From NCBI GenBank assembly GCA_017390475.1, contig JAFPBO010000018.1, positions 286,874-350,873 on the forward strand: a stretch of 64,000 nt of DNA. The letters are read 5' to 3'. The notes beneath the pieces are model-generated. The model searched no databases, was not told where the DNA came from, and saw only the letters and a program-made list of their open reading frames with translations. The position numbers and the translations under genes are program-made. Shown here one piece after another: positions 1-8,747 of this stretch (its first letter is position 1; every line of letters begins with the position of its first letter). This DNA comes from Loktanella sp. (lineage in GTDB: Bacteria; Pseudomonadota; Alphaproteobacteria; Rhodobacterales; Rhodobacteraceae).

Positions 1-89
1 AAAGCCGCGCGCTGCGGGCGCGGCACGCTTGCCTACGGCAAGCCGCATACCGGACGCTGTCAGACAATTATCATCCGTAGGAGTCTCTC
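1..89 (+). other. upstream region of the first gene with two hairpins
   Basis: Two perfect 7-bp hairpins can be drawn here, about 4-24 (GCCGCGC/GCGCGGC) and 30-46 (GCTTGCC/GGCAAGC), followed by an AT-richer stretch and the ribosome binding site TAGGAG before the ATG at 90. Neither hairpin has a T-tract, so neither is a clear terminator. They could be the end of an upstream element cut by the window edge. No known riboswitch consensus is recognisable. Confidence 0.3.
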
Positions 90-1160
90 ATGCCCGATAC
101 CGACCAGCACGCCAAGATCGTCGCTGAAGCCAATCTGCCCGTCATCGACCTCAGCGGGCTGAGCTCTGGCGATCCCGCGCAAAAGGCTGCAGTCGCCAAG
201 GCGCTTGGCGACGCCGCGCGCACATCAGGGTTCTTTTACATCCGCAATCACGGCATTAATCAGGCGCTGATCGATGCCGCCTTTGCCGCGTCGAAACAAT
301 TTCACGATCTGCCACGGCGGGAGAAGATGAAATCGTGGTCCGGCTTCACTACGCACCACCGCGGCTATGTCCCCCTAGAGGAAAACGGGTCCAATTTCCC
401 AAAGCAGATCAATTTCAACGAAGCCTGGGATATGTCCTATGAGGCCCCCGCTGATCATCCCGATTACCTTGCCGGATGGCGGATGACCGGCCCCAATATC
501 TGGCCTGACCTGCCGGGGTGGCAGGACACGATCAGCACCTATTATGACGAGGTCTTTGCGCTTGGCCTGCGGATGCTGGATGCTTTGGCGCTGGAACTCG
601 GCGTCGATCCCGCCGATCTGTTGCAGCATATCACCTGCCCCACGTCGCAATTGCGGCTGCTGCGCTACGTCCCCAATGACATGCCCGCGACCAAAGAAGT
701 CGTCGGCATCGCGTCACACTCTGATTTCGAATGCTTCACCATTCTGATGCAGGGAGGCCCCGGCCTGCAGGTGATGAACGCCGATGACGACTGGATCGAG
801 GCCCCGCCCCTGCCCGGCTGTTTCGTCGTCAATATCGGTGATATCTTCGAGACATGGTCGGGCGGTCAGTTCAAATCCACCCAGCACCGGGTCAATAACA
901 TCGGGCACGAACGTTATTCGATGCCGCTGTTCTTCGGTCTGGATTACAATGCCGTGGTGGAACCGCTGGAAAAGTTCCGCACGCCGGAAACCGTGGCGAA
1001 ATATCCACCGCTCAAGGCCGGTGAACATCTGATGCGGATGACGGTCAACGCTTTCCGCTACATGGCTGATGCCCGCGAAAAAGGCGTATTCACGACTGAC
1101 TACGAGGTGCCGGAGGAGAACCCGTTTAAACGCGAAGCACGGGTGATGGTGGCGCAATAA
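90..1160 (+). CDS. 2-oxoglutarate/Fe(II) dioxygenase, isopenicillin-N-synthase-like family
   Basis: The 356-residue protein has the two-domain layout of this family: an N-terminal DIOX_N region (about 15-140, with PVIDLSGL and GFFYIRNHG) and a C-terminal 2OG-Fe(II) core (about 185-300). The iron ligands are visible as H210-x-D212 and H266, and the 2-oxoglutarate-binding RxS motif is R275-Y-S277. It should be a soluble cytoplasmic oxygenase that couples 2-oxoglutarate decarboxylation to oxidation of a small substrate. TAGGAG lies 7 bases before the ATG. The gene runs convergently towards the guanidine operon and ends 78 bp from allophanate hydrolase. The family includes ethylene-forming enzyme and plant homoarginine-6-hydroxylases, which release guanidine. 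That substrate is inferred from context only. Confidence 0.9.
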   Translation: MPDTDQHAKIVAEANLPVIDLSGLSSGDPAQKAAVAKALGDAARTSGFFYIRNHGINQALIDAAFAASKQFHDLPRREKMKSWSGFTTHHRGYVPLEENGSNFPKQINFNEAWDMSYEAPADHPDYLAGWRMTGPNIWPDLPGWQDTISTYYDEVFALGLRMLDALALELGVDPADLLQHITCPTSQLRLLRYVPNDMPATKEVVGIASHSDFECFTILMQGGPGLQVMNADDDWIEAPPLPGCFVVNIGDIFETWSGGQFKSTQHRVNNIGHERYSMPLFFGLDYNAVVEPLEKFRTPETVAKYPPLKAGEHLMRMTVNAFRYMADAREKGVFTTDYEVPEENPFKREARVMVAQ

Positions 1161-1166
1161 ACCCGC

Positions 1167-1197
1167 CCCGCGTCATTGCTGGAGGCAATGGCGCGGG
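1167..1197. terminator. hairpin between convergent genes
   Basis: A 13-bp stem (CCCGCGTCATTGC / GCAATGGCGCGGG, one G-T pair) with a 5-base loop lies between two convergent stop codons. It lacks a clear T-tract on either strand, so it may be a weak bidirectional terminator or a transcript-end stabilising hairpin. Confidence 0.45.
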
Positions 1198-1207
1198 ACA
1201 GGTCGGA

Positions 1208-1226
1208 GCCTCCGGCGGGATATTTA
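1208..1226 (+). repeat. short dispersed repeat, copy 1
   Basis: GCCTCCGGCGGGATATTTA lies just after the hairpin at the convergent gene ends. A near-identical copy, with one extra G, occurs inverted at 37095-37114, also between convergent genes. I recall similar sequences between genes in other Rhodobacterales genomes. Confidence 0.5.
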
Positions 1227-1238
1227 AGCTCGAAGATG

Positions 1239-3014
1239 TCAAAGGCTGGCGCAATAAGCGCGCCAACCGCCGAAATCGGTGATGTCCTTGGCATTTGTGA
1301 TCGCATGCGGTTCACACAGGAACCCTGACACGGCGCTGCCATCGGCAAGGGTCAGTTTGCCGATCCCCAAGGGTGCCGGGATCGCGGTGACGAAACGGCC
1401 AAAACCCGCGTCCGGCAAGGCCCATATTTCCACCTTGATCGCGGCCCCGTCTGGATCACGGATCAGACCAGGCTTTGGTGGCACGGTCCCGTCGAGCGCA
1501 TAGAGCCGATAACCCGCCTCGGTCGTGGTTTCCGCGATCAGCCGCCCACCTGCATCGGTTAATTGATGGTTCAGCGGCATCCCGGTCAGATGCGCGCCGA
1601 CGACGGCAAGGGCGATCATGCCTTTAGGAATGGCGGTCGCATCCAACGCCGAGATCGCGGCACTGGTGTCGCGGCCCATACCACAATCCGCAGCCTGATG
1701 CATCGCCGCAGCAAAGGGGGCCAACCCATCATCGCTGAACGCCGGGCCGATCAGGGTGACACCACCCGGCAGGCCATCCGGCGTGATCCCGGCAGGCACG
1801 GCGATCGCTGCATAGCCCAAGAGGTTCGCGAAATTGGTGTAGCGCCCGAAATGGCTGTTCTTGGTGACCGGATCGGCCAGCATATCAGCGACTTTATAGA
1901 TCGTCGGCGATGTTGGCAGCAGCAGCAGATCGACCTGATCCCAGACCGGCGCGACCTGCGCGCGGAGTTCCTCCAGCCGGTAGCGCCCGTTGAACGCATC
2001 GACCGCGCTATAGCGTCCCGCAGCGCCGATGATCCCGCCCACGGTCGGGTCGAAATCGGCGGCATTGGTGGCATAGAAATCCTCCACCGCGGCCAGCCGC
2101 TCCGCGACCCATGGTCCGTCATAAAGCAGCGCCGCCGCTTCCCGGAACGGCGCATAGTCGAAAGGCACGATGGTCGCGCCAAGACTTTCGGCCCGCGCGA
2201 TAGCGGCGTCATAGAGCGCCTCATAAGCGGCATTGCCGTAAAATTCCCGCTCCGCCACCGCCAGCACGCCGATGCGCGGCTGGGGCCGGATGCCGACAGG
2301 TTGCGCCGGGCGAGTGAACCCGTCACCTGCATCGACGCCGTCCATCACCGCGCGCACGGTGATCCCGTCGCCGACGCAGCCCGCGAAAACCGTCACCACA
2401 TCGACAGAACGACAGGCAGGCACGACGCCGGTATTGGGCACCAGCCCCGGTGTCGGCTTGATCCCGACCAGATTGTTGAACGCGGCAGGCACCCGGCCCG
2501 ATCCGGCGGTATCCGTCCCCAACCCGAAGGTCGTCAGCCCCGAGGCCACGGCTACCGCCGACCCAGATGATGACCCGCCAGAGACGTAATCCGCGTTGAA
2601 CACCGACCGCGGCGCGCCATGTGGCGACCGGGTCCCATTCAGCCCGGTGGCGAATTGGTCAAGGTTGGTCTTGCCGATGCAAATCGCCCCCGCCGCGCGC
2701 AGCCTTGCGATCACGGCGGCATCCTCGGCAGGGTCATAGGCATAGGCCGGGCAGCCAGCCGTTGTCGGCAAGCCCGCGACGTCGATATTGTCCTTGGCGA
2801 CATAAGGGACGCCCCAGAGCGGCAGATCGCTTGGCCCCGCCATCAGATCGCGCGCCGCCGCGCGCAGATCGTCATCGGCGACAGGCGTGATGAAGATCGC
2901 GGGGTCAGTCGCGGCATGGCGGCGCGCGATGATCTCTTCCACCAGATCAAGCGGGGTGGTGCCATTGGCATAGGCTTCACGCACGGCCTCTATCGTCAGC
3001 ATTTCAGGGAACAT
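1239..3014 (-). CDS. atzF: allophanate hydrolase
   Basis: The 591-residue protein hydrolyses allophanate to two ammonia and CO2, the last step of the guanidine route. The amidase-signature domain fills about residues 1-450: the catalytic lysine is K74 (in YVAKDNID), the Gly/Ser-rich loop SGGSSSGS is at 145-152, and the nucleophile is probably S172 in GTDTAGSGR. Residues from about 465 form the C-terminal allophanate hydrolase domain that AtzF proteins carry. The ATG overlaps the carboxylase stop by one base (TGATG), so translation is probably coupled. It is the last gene of the riboswitch operon. In yeast the same activity is fused to the carboxylase (Dur1,2); here it is separate. Confidence 0.95.
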   Translation of the reverse strand: MFPEMLTIEAVREAYANGTTPLDLVEEIIARRHAATDPAIFITPVADDDLRAAARDLMAGPSDLPLWGVPYVAKDNIDVAGLPTTAGCPAYAYDPAEDAAVIARLRAAGAICIGKTNLDQFATGLNGTRSPHGAPRSVFNADYVSGGSSSGSAVAVASGLTTFGLGTDTAGSGRVPAAFNNLVGIKPTPGLVPNTGVVPACRSVDVVTVFAGCVGDGITVRAVMDGVDAGDGFTRPAQPVGIRPQPRIGVLAVAEREFYGNAAYEALYDAAIARAESLGATIVPFDYAPFREAAALLYDGPWVAERLAAVEDFYATNAADFDPTVGGIIGAAGRYSAVDAFNGRYRLEELRAQVAPVWDQVDLLLLPTSPTIYKVADMLADPVTKNSHFGRYTNFANLLGYAAIAVPAGITPDGLPGGVTLIGPAFSDDGLAPFAAAMHQAADCGMGRDTSAAISALDATAIPKGMIALAVVGAHLTGMPLNHQLTDAGGRLIAETTTEAGYRLYALDGTVPPKPGLIRDPDGAAIKVEIWALPDAGFGRFVTAIPAPLGIGKLTLADGSAVSGFLCEPHAITNAKDITDFGGWRAYCASL

Positions 3015-6000
3015 CAGTCAGCCTCCAATATTGCAATAACTTGCCCCGCGCGCAGGGTCTTGCCCGGTGTGGCGCGACATTCACGCAGAATGCCCGCCGC
3101 CGGGGCCAGCACGCGGATTTCCATTTTCATCGATTCCACGATGGCGACTGTGTCACCAGCGGCGACCCTATCACCGATAGCAGCGCTATATTTCCACAGA
3201 TTGCCGGGGATCGGGCTTTCCACGCCAACGCAGCCTTCGGCGATATCCGAGGTTGAAACCTCGGCCACGCCCGCATCGCTGATGAAACTGTCCAGCCCTT
3301 CAGCCTTCCAACGGGCGCGTTCCGCTTCGAACGCATCCTGCTGGCGGGTCTTGAAGGCGGTGATGCTGTCCGCCTCGGCGCTCAGCCGCGCCTTGTGGTC
3401 GGCCCAGCGGAATGTGGTTTCCTCGATCTTCACATCATAACCGCCATGGGGGAAGGCCGCGCGCGCCTCGGTCAATTCCTCATGCGAGACCGGGAAGAAC
3501 CGGATCTGGTCGAAAAACCGCAAGAGCCATGGCTGATCGGCAAAAGCCGCCGTCCGCCGCCATGTGTTCCAGATCTGGATCGTGCGCCCGAAAAGCTGAT
3601 AGCCCCCCGGCCCTTCCATCCCATAGATGCACATATAGGCACCGCCGATCCCCACCGCGTTTTCCGGCGTCCAGGTCCGGGCGGGGTTGTATTTGGTGGT
3701 GACCAGCCGGTGGCGCGGGTCAATCGGCGTGGCGACCGGCGCGCCCAGATAGACATCACCCAGCCCCAGTACCAGATAGCTCGCGTCATGCACAATCTGG
3801 CGGACGGCGTCTTCATCTGGCAGGCCGTTAATGCGGCGGATGAATTCGATATTCGACGGGCACCAAGGCGCGTCGGGGCGCACAAGGTCCCGATAGCGGG
3901 TCATTGCCAGCACCGCCTCCGGGTCGTTCCACGACAAAGGCAGATGCACAATGCGCGATGGCACGGTGACCTCTTCGGCGGCGGGCAATATGCTTTCGAT
4001 CTCGGCCAAGGCATCGAGCAGTTTGCCACGTTCCAGCTTGCTGCTGTCATAGTGAATTTGCAGCGACCGGATGCCGGGCGTCACGTCGATCAGCGGTAAG
4101 CCCGCGTCCTGCACCGCCTGCATCAGCAGATGCACGCGCAGGCGCAGTTCGATGTCCAAGGTCATCTCGCCATATTCGACCAGCAGGTTATCATCGCCTT
4201 GGCGGCGATAGACCACCGGCACAGGTCCGTTAGGGTCACCACCCAGCACAGGTGATCCGGCACCTTGGACGGCAGGACCTGCCACCGGGTCAGCCTTGCG
4301 GTTTTCCGCGACGAACCGCACCCGGTCACCGGGGCGCAACTGCCCCATTTTCCAAAGATCGTCTTTGGCGATCACGGCGGGGCAGACGAAACCGCCAAGG
4401 CTCGGGCCGTCAGGGCCAAGGATGATCGGCATATCGCCGGTAAAATCAATTGCGCCCACGGCATAGGCGTTGTCATGCAGGTTTGACGGGTGCAAACCCG
4501 CCTCACCTCCGTCATCGCGCGCCCATTTCGGGGCGGGGCCGGTCAGGCGCACGCCGGTGCGGTCAGAGTTGAAATGCACCTCATAGGCGGTGCTGAACAG
4601 GGTGGCGATGTCACCCTCCTGAAAGAAATCCGGCGCGCCATGTGGGCCGTAGATCACCGCGATCTGCCAATCCTGTGTCAGATCGGTGGGTTCTGGCGGC
4701 AGTGGGTCACCGACTGGCGCATGTGCCAGCCCCAGCACATCGCCGGTGCGCAGGGTGCCGGTGGCATGGCCGCCGAATTGACCCAAGGCGAAACAAGCGC
4801 GGGACCCCAGCACCTGCGGTGCGGCAAAGCCGCCCGCCACCGCCAGATAGGTACGCTGTCCAGGGCCGGTGATCGCGCCGATGGCCAGCACACCGCCTGC
4901 GGGCACATCGACGACCGGCCCCACGGGCGCGCCGTCCAAGGTCATCGCCATCTCTGCCCCCGCCAAGGCGACCCGCGCGGCAGTGGCAAAGCGCAGGGTC
5001 GGCCCATTTACCGTCAGTTCCAGTGCCGCCGTGTCGGGATGATTGCCCAGCGCGCGGTTGGCGTTGCGGAAAGATCGCGGGTCCATCGGGCCGGAAGGCG
5101 GCACGCCGACATGCCACAGACCCAGACGCCCGGGCAATTCCTGCAAGCTCGATTGCGCGCCCGGCGCGATCACCTCGATCACTTGCGGATCGAAGGTAAA
5201 GCTGTTCAGCGCTGTTGTCGTGACCTGACCGGAGGCCAGCAATTCCGACCCCGCAATCGCGCGCAGATAGCGCAGGTTAGTTTCCACGCCGCCGATCCGG
5301 GTGGCCGCCAGCGCCTGTTGCAGCGCTGTGATCGCGGCGTCACGGTCCGCGCCATGGACGATGATCTTGGCCAGCATCGGGTCATAGAACGGGGTCACAT
5401 CGCTGCCCGTCTCAATCCAGCTATCAATGCGGGCGGTGTCGGGAAACGTCACCTCGGTCAGCCGACCCGCCGCAGGGCGGAAGTTGGCATGAGGGATTTC
5501 GGCGTAGAGGCGCGCCTCGATTGCTGCACCTTTTGGCGTGGGGGCAACATCAGGCAGCGCCAGTTCACCCGCTGCCTGCCGGATCATCCATTCCACAAGA
5601 TCGATGCCGCAAACCGCCTCCGTCACCGGATGTTCGACTTGCAGGCGGGTGTTGACCTCCAGAAAAAAGAAATCCTGCCGCACAGGATCATAGATAAACT
5701 CCACCGTCCCGGCAGAGGCGTAAGAGACCGAGGCACACAGATCCATTGCGGCGCGATGGAGCGCCTTGCGCACAGCATCCGACAGACCCGGCGCAGGCGT
5801 TTCCTCGATCACCTTTTGATTGCGGCGTTGCAGGGAACAATCCCGTTCACCCAACGCCAGCACGCGGCCTTTGCCATCGCCGAAAACCTGCACCTCGACA
5901 TGGCGGGCCTGTGCGACGAAACGTTCCAGAAACACGCGGGCATCGCCGAAACTGGCGGTCGCCGTGCGCTGCACAGCGGCGAAAGCATCGCGCAGGGCGG

Positions 6001-6520
6001 CTTCATCCGCGCAAAGCTGCATGCCGATGCCACCGCCACCAGCGGTGCTTTTCAGCATCACAGGATAGCCGATGTCAGCGGCGGCCAGCACCGCCGCATC
6101 CACATCAGGCAACAGATCAGTGCCGGGCAGCAGCGGCACGCCAGCCTTGCGCGCCAGATCGCGGGCGGTGTGTTTGGCGCCGAAATCGCGCAGATGCGCG
6201 GGGTCCGGGCCGATGAAGGTGATCCCCTCCGCCGTTAGCCTTTCGGCAAAGCCCACGTTTTCCGACAGAAACCCATAGCCCGGATGCACTGCCTGCGCGC
6301 CGGTCTCATGGCAGGCGGCAATCACCGCATCTACATCCAGATAGCTTTGCGCGGCGGGGGCTGGCCCCAGACGCACCGCCTCATCCGCCAAACGCACATG
6401 GCGCCCGAAACGGTCTGCGTCGGACCAGACCGCGACCGAGGCGATGCCCATCTGCCGCAGGGTTGTGATAACACGCACGGCAATTTCGCCGCGATTGGCG
6501 ACCAGAACTTTGTCAAACAT
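3014..6520 (-). CDS. biotin-dependent guanidine carboxylase (annotated in many genomes as urea carboxylase)
   Basis: The 1168-residue protein has the urea carboxylase layout: biotin carboxylase with ATP-grasp fold (about 1-450), an AHS2/KipA-like domain (about 465-770, with ILGPDGPSLGGF), an AHS1/KipI-like domain (about 785-1000) and a C-terminal biotinyl domain with ESMKMEI, biotin on K1132. It carboxylates its amide substrate with bicarbonate and ATP in the cytoplasm. Enzymes with this domain order act on urea or guanidine. The guanidine-I riboswitch and the two DUF1989 genes of the operon argue for guanidine, giving carboxyguanidine. The residue deciding the substrate cannot be checked here without an alignment. 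Three bases separate it from the DUF1989 gene upstream. Confidence 0.93.
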   Translation of the reverse strand: MFDKVLVANRGEIAVRVITTLRQMGIASVAVWSDADRFGRHVRLADEAVRLGPAPAAQSYLDVDAVIAACHETGAQAVHPGYGFLSENVGFAERLTAEGITFIGPDPAHLRDFGAKHTARDLARKAGVPLLPGTDLLPDVDAAVLAAADIGYPVMLKSTAGGGGIGMQLCADEAALRDAFAAVQRTATASFGDARVFLERFVAQARHVEVQVFGDGKGRVLALGERDCSLQRRNQKVIEETPAPGLSDAVRKALHRAAMDLCASVSYASAGTVEFIYDPVRQDFFFLEVNTRLQVEHPVTEAVCGIDLVEWMIRQAAGELALPDVAPTPKGAAIEARLYAEIPHANFRPAAGRLTEVTFPDTARIDSWIETGSDVTPFYDPMLAKIIVHGADRDAAITALQQALAATRIGGVETNLRYLRAIAGSELLASGQVTTTALNSFTFDPQVIEVIAPGAQSSLQELPGRLGLWHVGVPPSGPMDPRSFRNANRALGNHPDTAALELTVNGPTLRFATAARVALAGAEMAMTLDGAPVGPVVDVPAGGVLAIGAITGPGQRTYLAVAGGFAAPQVLGSRACFALGQFGGHATGTLRTGDVLGLAHAPVGDPLPPEPTDLTQDWQIAVIYGPHGAPDFFQEGDIATLFSTAYEVHFNSDRTGVRLTGPAPKWARDDGGEAGLHPSNLHDNAYAVGAIDFTGDMPIILGPDGPSLGGFVCPAVIAKDDLWKMGQLRPGDRVRFVAENRKADPVAGPAVQGAGSPVLGGDPNGPVPVVYRRQGDDNLLVEYGEMTLDIELRLRVHLLMQAVQDAGLPLIDVTPGIRSLQIHYDSSKLERGKLLDALAEIESILPAAEEVTVPSRIVHLPLSWNDPEAVLAMTRYRDLVRPDAPWCPSNIEFIRRINGLPDEDAVRQIVHDASYLVLGLGDVYLGAPVATPIDPRHRLVTTKYNPARTWTPENAVGIGGAYMCIYGMEGPGGYQLFGRTIQIWNTWRRTAAFADQPWLLRFFDQIRFFPVSHEELTEARAAFPHGGYDVKIEETTFRWADHKARLSAEADSITAFKTRQQDAFEAERARWKAEGLDSFISDAGVAEVSTSDIAEGCVGVESPIPGNLWKYSAAIGDRVAAGDTVAIVESMKMEIRVLAPAAGILRECRATPGKTLRAGQVIAILEAD

Positions 6521-6523
6521 GGC

Positions 6524-7120
6524 TCAACCCCTGATGATGACGCGGCAGGGCGTCGGATCGAACCCGTTGCAGGGGTTATTGATCTGCGGGCAGTTGGAAA
6601 TGACGCACAGCACATCCATTTCCGCGACCAGTTCCAGATGGTCACCGGGCGCGGAAATTCCGTCATCCACGGTCATCGCACCATTGGGGCTGATCGGCAC
6701 GTTCATGAAGAAATTCAGGTTCGGCACGATATCGCGCTTGGTCATGCCATGGCGGGCAAGCTCAAGAATGAAATTCTCGCGGCAGGCATGCTGGAACTTT
6801 GTGTCATGGCCAAACCGGACGGTATTGCTTTCGCAGGAACAGCAGCCCGCTGATGTGTCATGGCGACCGGCGCTATCGGCAGTGACCCGCAGCATGACGC
6901 GGCCAAGGTTCGACATGATCGCCGTGCCTGTGGTGACATAGGCGGCACCTTGCGCGCGCAGGGTGTCTTGGCTGGAATAACGCTCACCATGGTCAGCGGC
7001 ATTGTAGAACAACGTGTCAATCGCCTGCTGGCCATAAGTATCCTCAATCCGCAAGGTCTGGCCTTTGCGGATGATCCCGGACCAAGGGGCGCGGGCGGGG
7101 ATCTCGTGGATCACTTCCAT
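6524..7120 (-). CDS. carboxyguanidine deiminase subunit, DUF1989 (short form, 198 aa)
   Basis: A DUF1989 protein formerly called urea carboxylase-associated protein. With its longer partner upstream it is known to form a heteromeric deiminase (CgdAB) that turns carboxyguanidine into allophanate and ammonia. Visible family features are the N-terminal GQTLRIEDTYGQQAIDTLFY segment, cysteines in SAGCCSCES (about 90-96), and a C-terminal ISNCPQINNPCNGFDPTP segment with two further cysteines that could bind metal. Its ATG overlaps the partner's stop by one base, consistent with matched synthesis of the two subunits. I cannot say which of the two corresponds to CgdA and which to CgdB. Confidence 0.9.
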   Translation of the reverse strand: MEVIHEIPARAPWSGIIRKGQTLRIEDTYGQQAIDTLFYNAADHGERYSSQDTLRAQGAAYVTTGTAIMSNLGRVMLRVTADSAGRHDTSAGCCSCESNTVRFGHDTKFQHACRENFILELARHGMTKRDIVPNLNFFMNVPISPNGAMTVDDGISAPGDHLELVAEMDVLCVISNCPQINNPCNGFDPTPCRVIIRG

Positions 7121-7926
7121 CAGAACGCTCCTTGCAGGCGGGCGTTGTTTTCAAAGCCGCGCTGCGCCTCGGCTGTCGCCGTGCGGCAGAGGTCATCGGC
7201 TGGGACGGGCTGTGCAGGCAGGCACATGACCGACAAGTCTGGCGGCACCTCGGCTGCGTCCGGGTCGAGCGGGTGGCGGCAGTTTGAGAGGGCGATGAAC
7301 AAATCCATTTCTGCCCGCAGATCGACCCAATCGCCCGTCGCCAGCATCGCAGGCCGCCAGGTGAAGCGCCCTTCGGCATCGACACGCACCGGCGCGAACA
7401 GGTTGAGGACAGCGGGAATATCGCGCCGGTCCAGCCCGATCTTGGCGGCGGCCAGCACCATATTGTCGCGCGTGTTACGGGCGGCATCGCCAGTGAAATC
7501 CGCCACGGTTTCCGGCGTGGACCCACCTGTCAGCACGTCATGCGCGCCGCTGCTATCCTCGACCAAGGACAGCATCACCCGGCCCATGTCGGAAAAGATC
7601 ACGCGGCCTTTTGTCAGGTCCGTGGTCCATTGCAGCTTCACCGTATCGGGCAGGCAGAGCCGTTCGGTCATATCCGCCAGCGCCCAAGCGGCGAGCGAGA
7701 CACTCGCCGCGCCACCGGGGACAAGACGCAATACCTCGCCTGCTTTCAGATGCAGCGTGGTATACCAGCCACCCGGCACAACCTCGGTCAGGCGCGCATC
7801 CGGCGCCTCTGGTGCCGGGCGCGGGCTGGGTTCCGGCAGCGTCTTCGCCTCCATCCCTGCACGCTGGAAATCAAGGTATCGCTGGCGGTCGGCGGCGATC
7901 TGTTCGTGGGTGCGGTGGATATGCAT
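7120..7926 (-). CDS. carboxyguanidine deiminase subunit, DUF1989 (long form, 268 aa)
   Basis: The second DUF1989 protein of the operon, with a roughly 50-residue N-terminal extension (His- and Pro-rich, MHIHRTHEQ...) before the shared fold that starts near VVPGGWYTTLHLKAGE. It ends with a SNCRHPLDPDA segment matching the cysteine-containing C-terminal segment of the shorter subunit. The pair deiminates carboxyguanidine to allophanate, which links the carboxylase to allophanate hydrolase. The start overlaps the ATPase stop by one base (TAATG). Conservation of two DUF1989 genes beside the carboxylase is typical of guanidine rather than urea operons. Confidence 0.9.
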   Translation of the reverse strand: MHIHRTHEQIAADRQRYLDFQRAGMEAKTLPEPSPRPAPEAPDARLTEVVPGGWYTTLHLKAGEVLRLVPGGAASVSLAAWALADMTERLCLPDTVKLQWTTDLTKGRVIFSDMGRVMLSLVEDSSGAHDVLTGGSTPETVADFTGDAARNTRDNMVLAAAKIGLDRRDIPAVLNLFAPVRVDAEGRFTWRPAMLATGDWVDLRAEMDLFIALSNCRHPLDPDAAEVPPDLSVMCLPAQPVPADDLCRTATAEAQRGFENNARLQGAF

Positions 7927-8747
7927 TATAACCTCTCCAAGTCGGGTCGTCCCGCGATCATTGTGTCCAGCGCGGGGTCGTCCCGCAGCGCCGGGTTGTC
8001 GTAAATCGTGCCACCACCCGCCACGCGCGGCGGCCAGATCGCGATATCCTTGCCGATCTGCGCGCCATAGCGGTCGATTTCCTCGGGCCGGGTGCGGGTG
8101 CGTTCCAGCGCGATGATGCGGGTGCCAAGGGTGAACGCCTCGCGCAGATCATGGGTGACCATGACAACCGTCATCGGCAACGCGTGCCACAGACGTTGCA
8201 TCAGCTCGTGAATGTCCGACCGGATACCCGGATCAAGCGCGCCAAAGGGTTCGTCCAGCAGCAGAACGCGCGGCTGCATCATCAGCGCCTGCGCCAGGGC
8301 AAGGCGCTGCTGCATCCCACCCGACAATTGCGCGGGATATTTGCTTTCCGACCCCGCAAGCCCGACATCGGCGATCATCTGGCGGGCTTTGTCCTGCAAG
8401 GCGCGTTTGGGCGCGCCTGTCAGACGGCCCCAAAGGCGTGACCCGGCCATTTCCGGCCCCAGCATCACATTGCCCAGCACCGTCAGATGCGGAAAGACGG
8501 AATAGCGTTGATACACCACGCCCCGGTCCGGCCCCGGCTCGGGCGGCAGCGGTTCACCATCCAGCAGGATCGTCCCGCGTGTCGGCTGTTCCTGCCCCAG
8601 CAGCATCCGCAGCAGCGTGGTCTTGCCACAACCCGAGGCCCCGACAAGAGCGACAAAGGACCGTGGCGCAATCTCAAGGCTGATATTCTCCAGCACGATC
8701 TGGTCGCCGTATTCTTTCCAGACGTGTTTGATCGACAGGGCGGTCAT
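7926..8747 (-). CDS. ABC transporter ATPase, nitrate/taurine-type, guanidine operon
   Basis: A 273-residue ABC ATPase with Walker A GASGCGKTT (about 42-50), signature LSGGMQQR, Walker B VLLLDEPF and the switch histidine in MVTHD. It energises the permease encoded just upstream. The reading frame stays open further 5', but the ATG at 8747 is chosen because it overlaps the permease stop as ATGA and begins the domain correctly (MTALSIKHVWKEYG). It resembles the SsuB/TauB group, and transporters of this type are found in carboxylase operons. The likely substrate, guanidine, is inferred from the operon. Confidence 0.92.
   Translation of the reverse strand: MTALSIKHVWKEYGDQIVLENISLEIAPRSFVALVGASGCGKTTLLRMLLGQEQPTRGTILLDGEPLPPEPGPDRGVVYQRYSVFPHLTVLGNVMLGPEMAGSRLWGRLTGAPKRALQDKARQMIADVGLAGSESKYPAQLSGGMQQRLALAQALMMQPRVLLLDEPFGALDPGIRSDIHELMQRLWHALPMTVVMVTHDLREAFTLGTRIIALERTRTRPEEIDRYGAQIGKDIAIWPPRVAGGGTIYDNPALRDDPALDTMIAGRPDLERL

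Noticed and set aside
1-89. Possible second guanidine riboswitch (class II or III) before the dioxygenase gene
   Set aside because: The hairpin loops do not have the paired ACGR tetraloops of class II, and the CCGGACG-like bases near 51-57 do not extend into a class III pattern. The window also begins too close to judge.
4490-6238. Very long open frame on the plus strand inside the carboxylase gene (582 codons)
   Set aside because: It is antisense to a well-conserved biotin carboxylase, its translation has no recognisable domain and is rich in Arg/His/Gln as expected from the reverse strand of a GC-rich gene.
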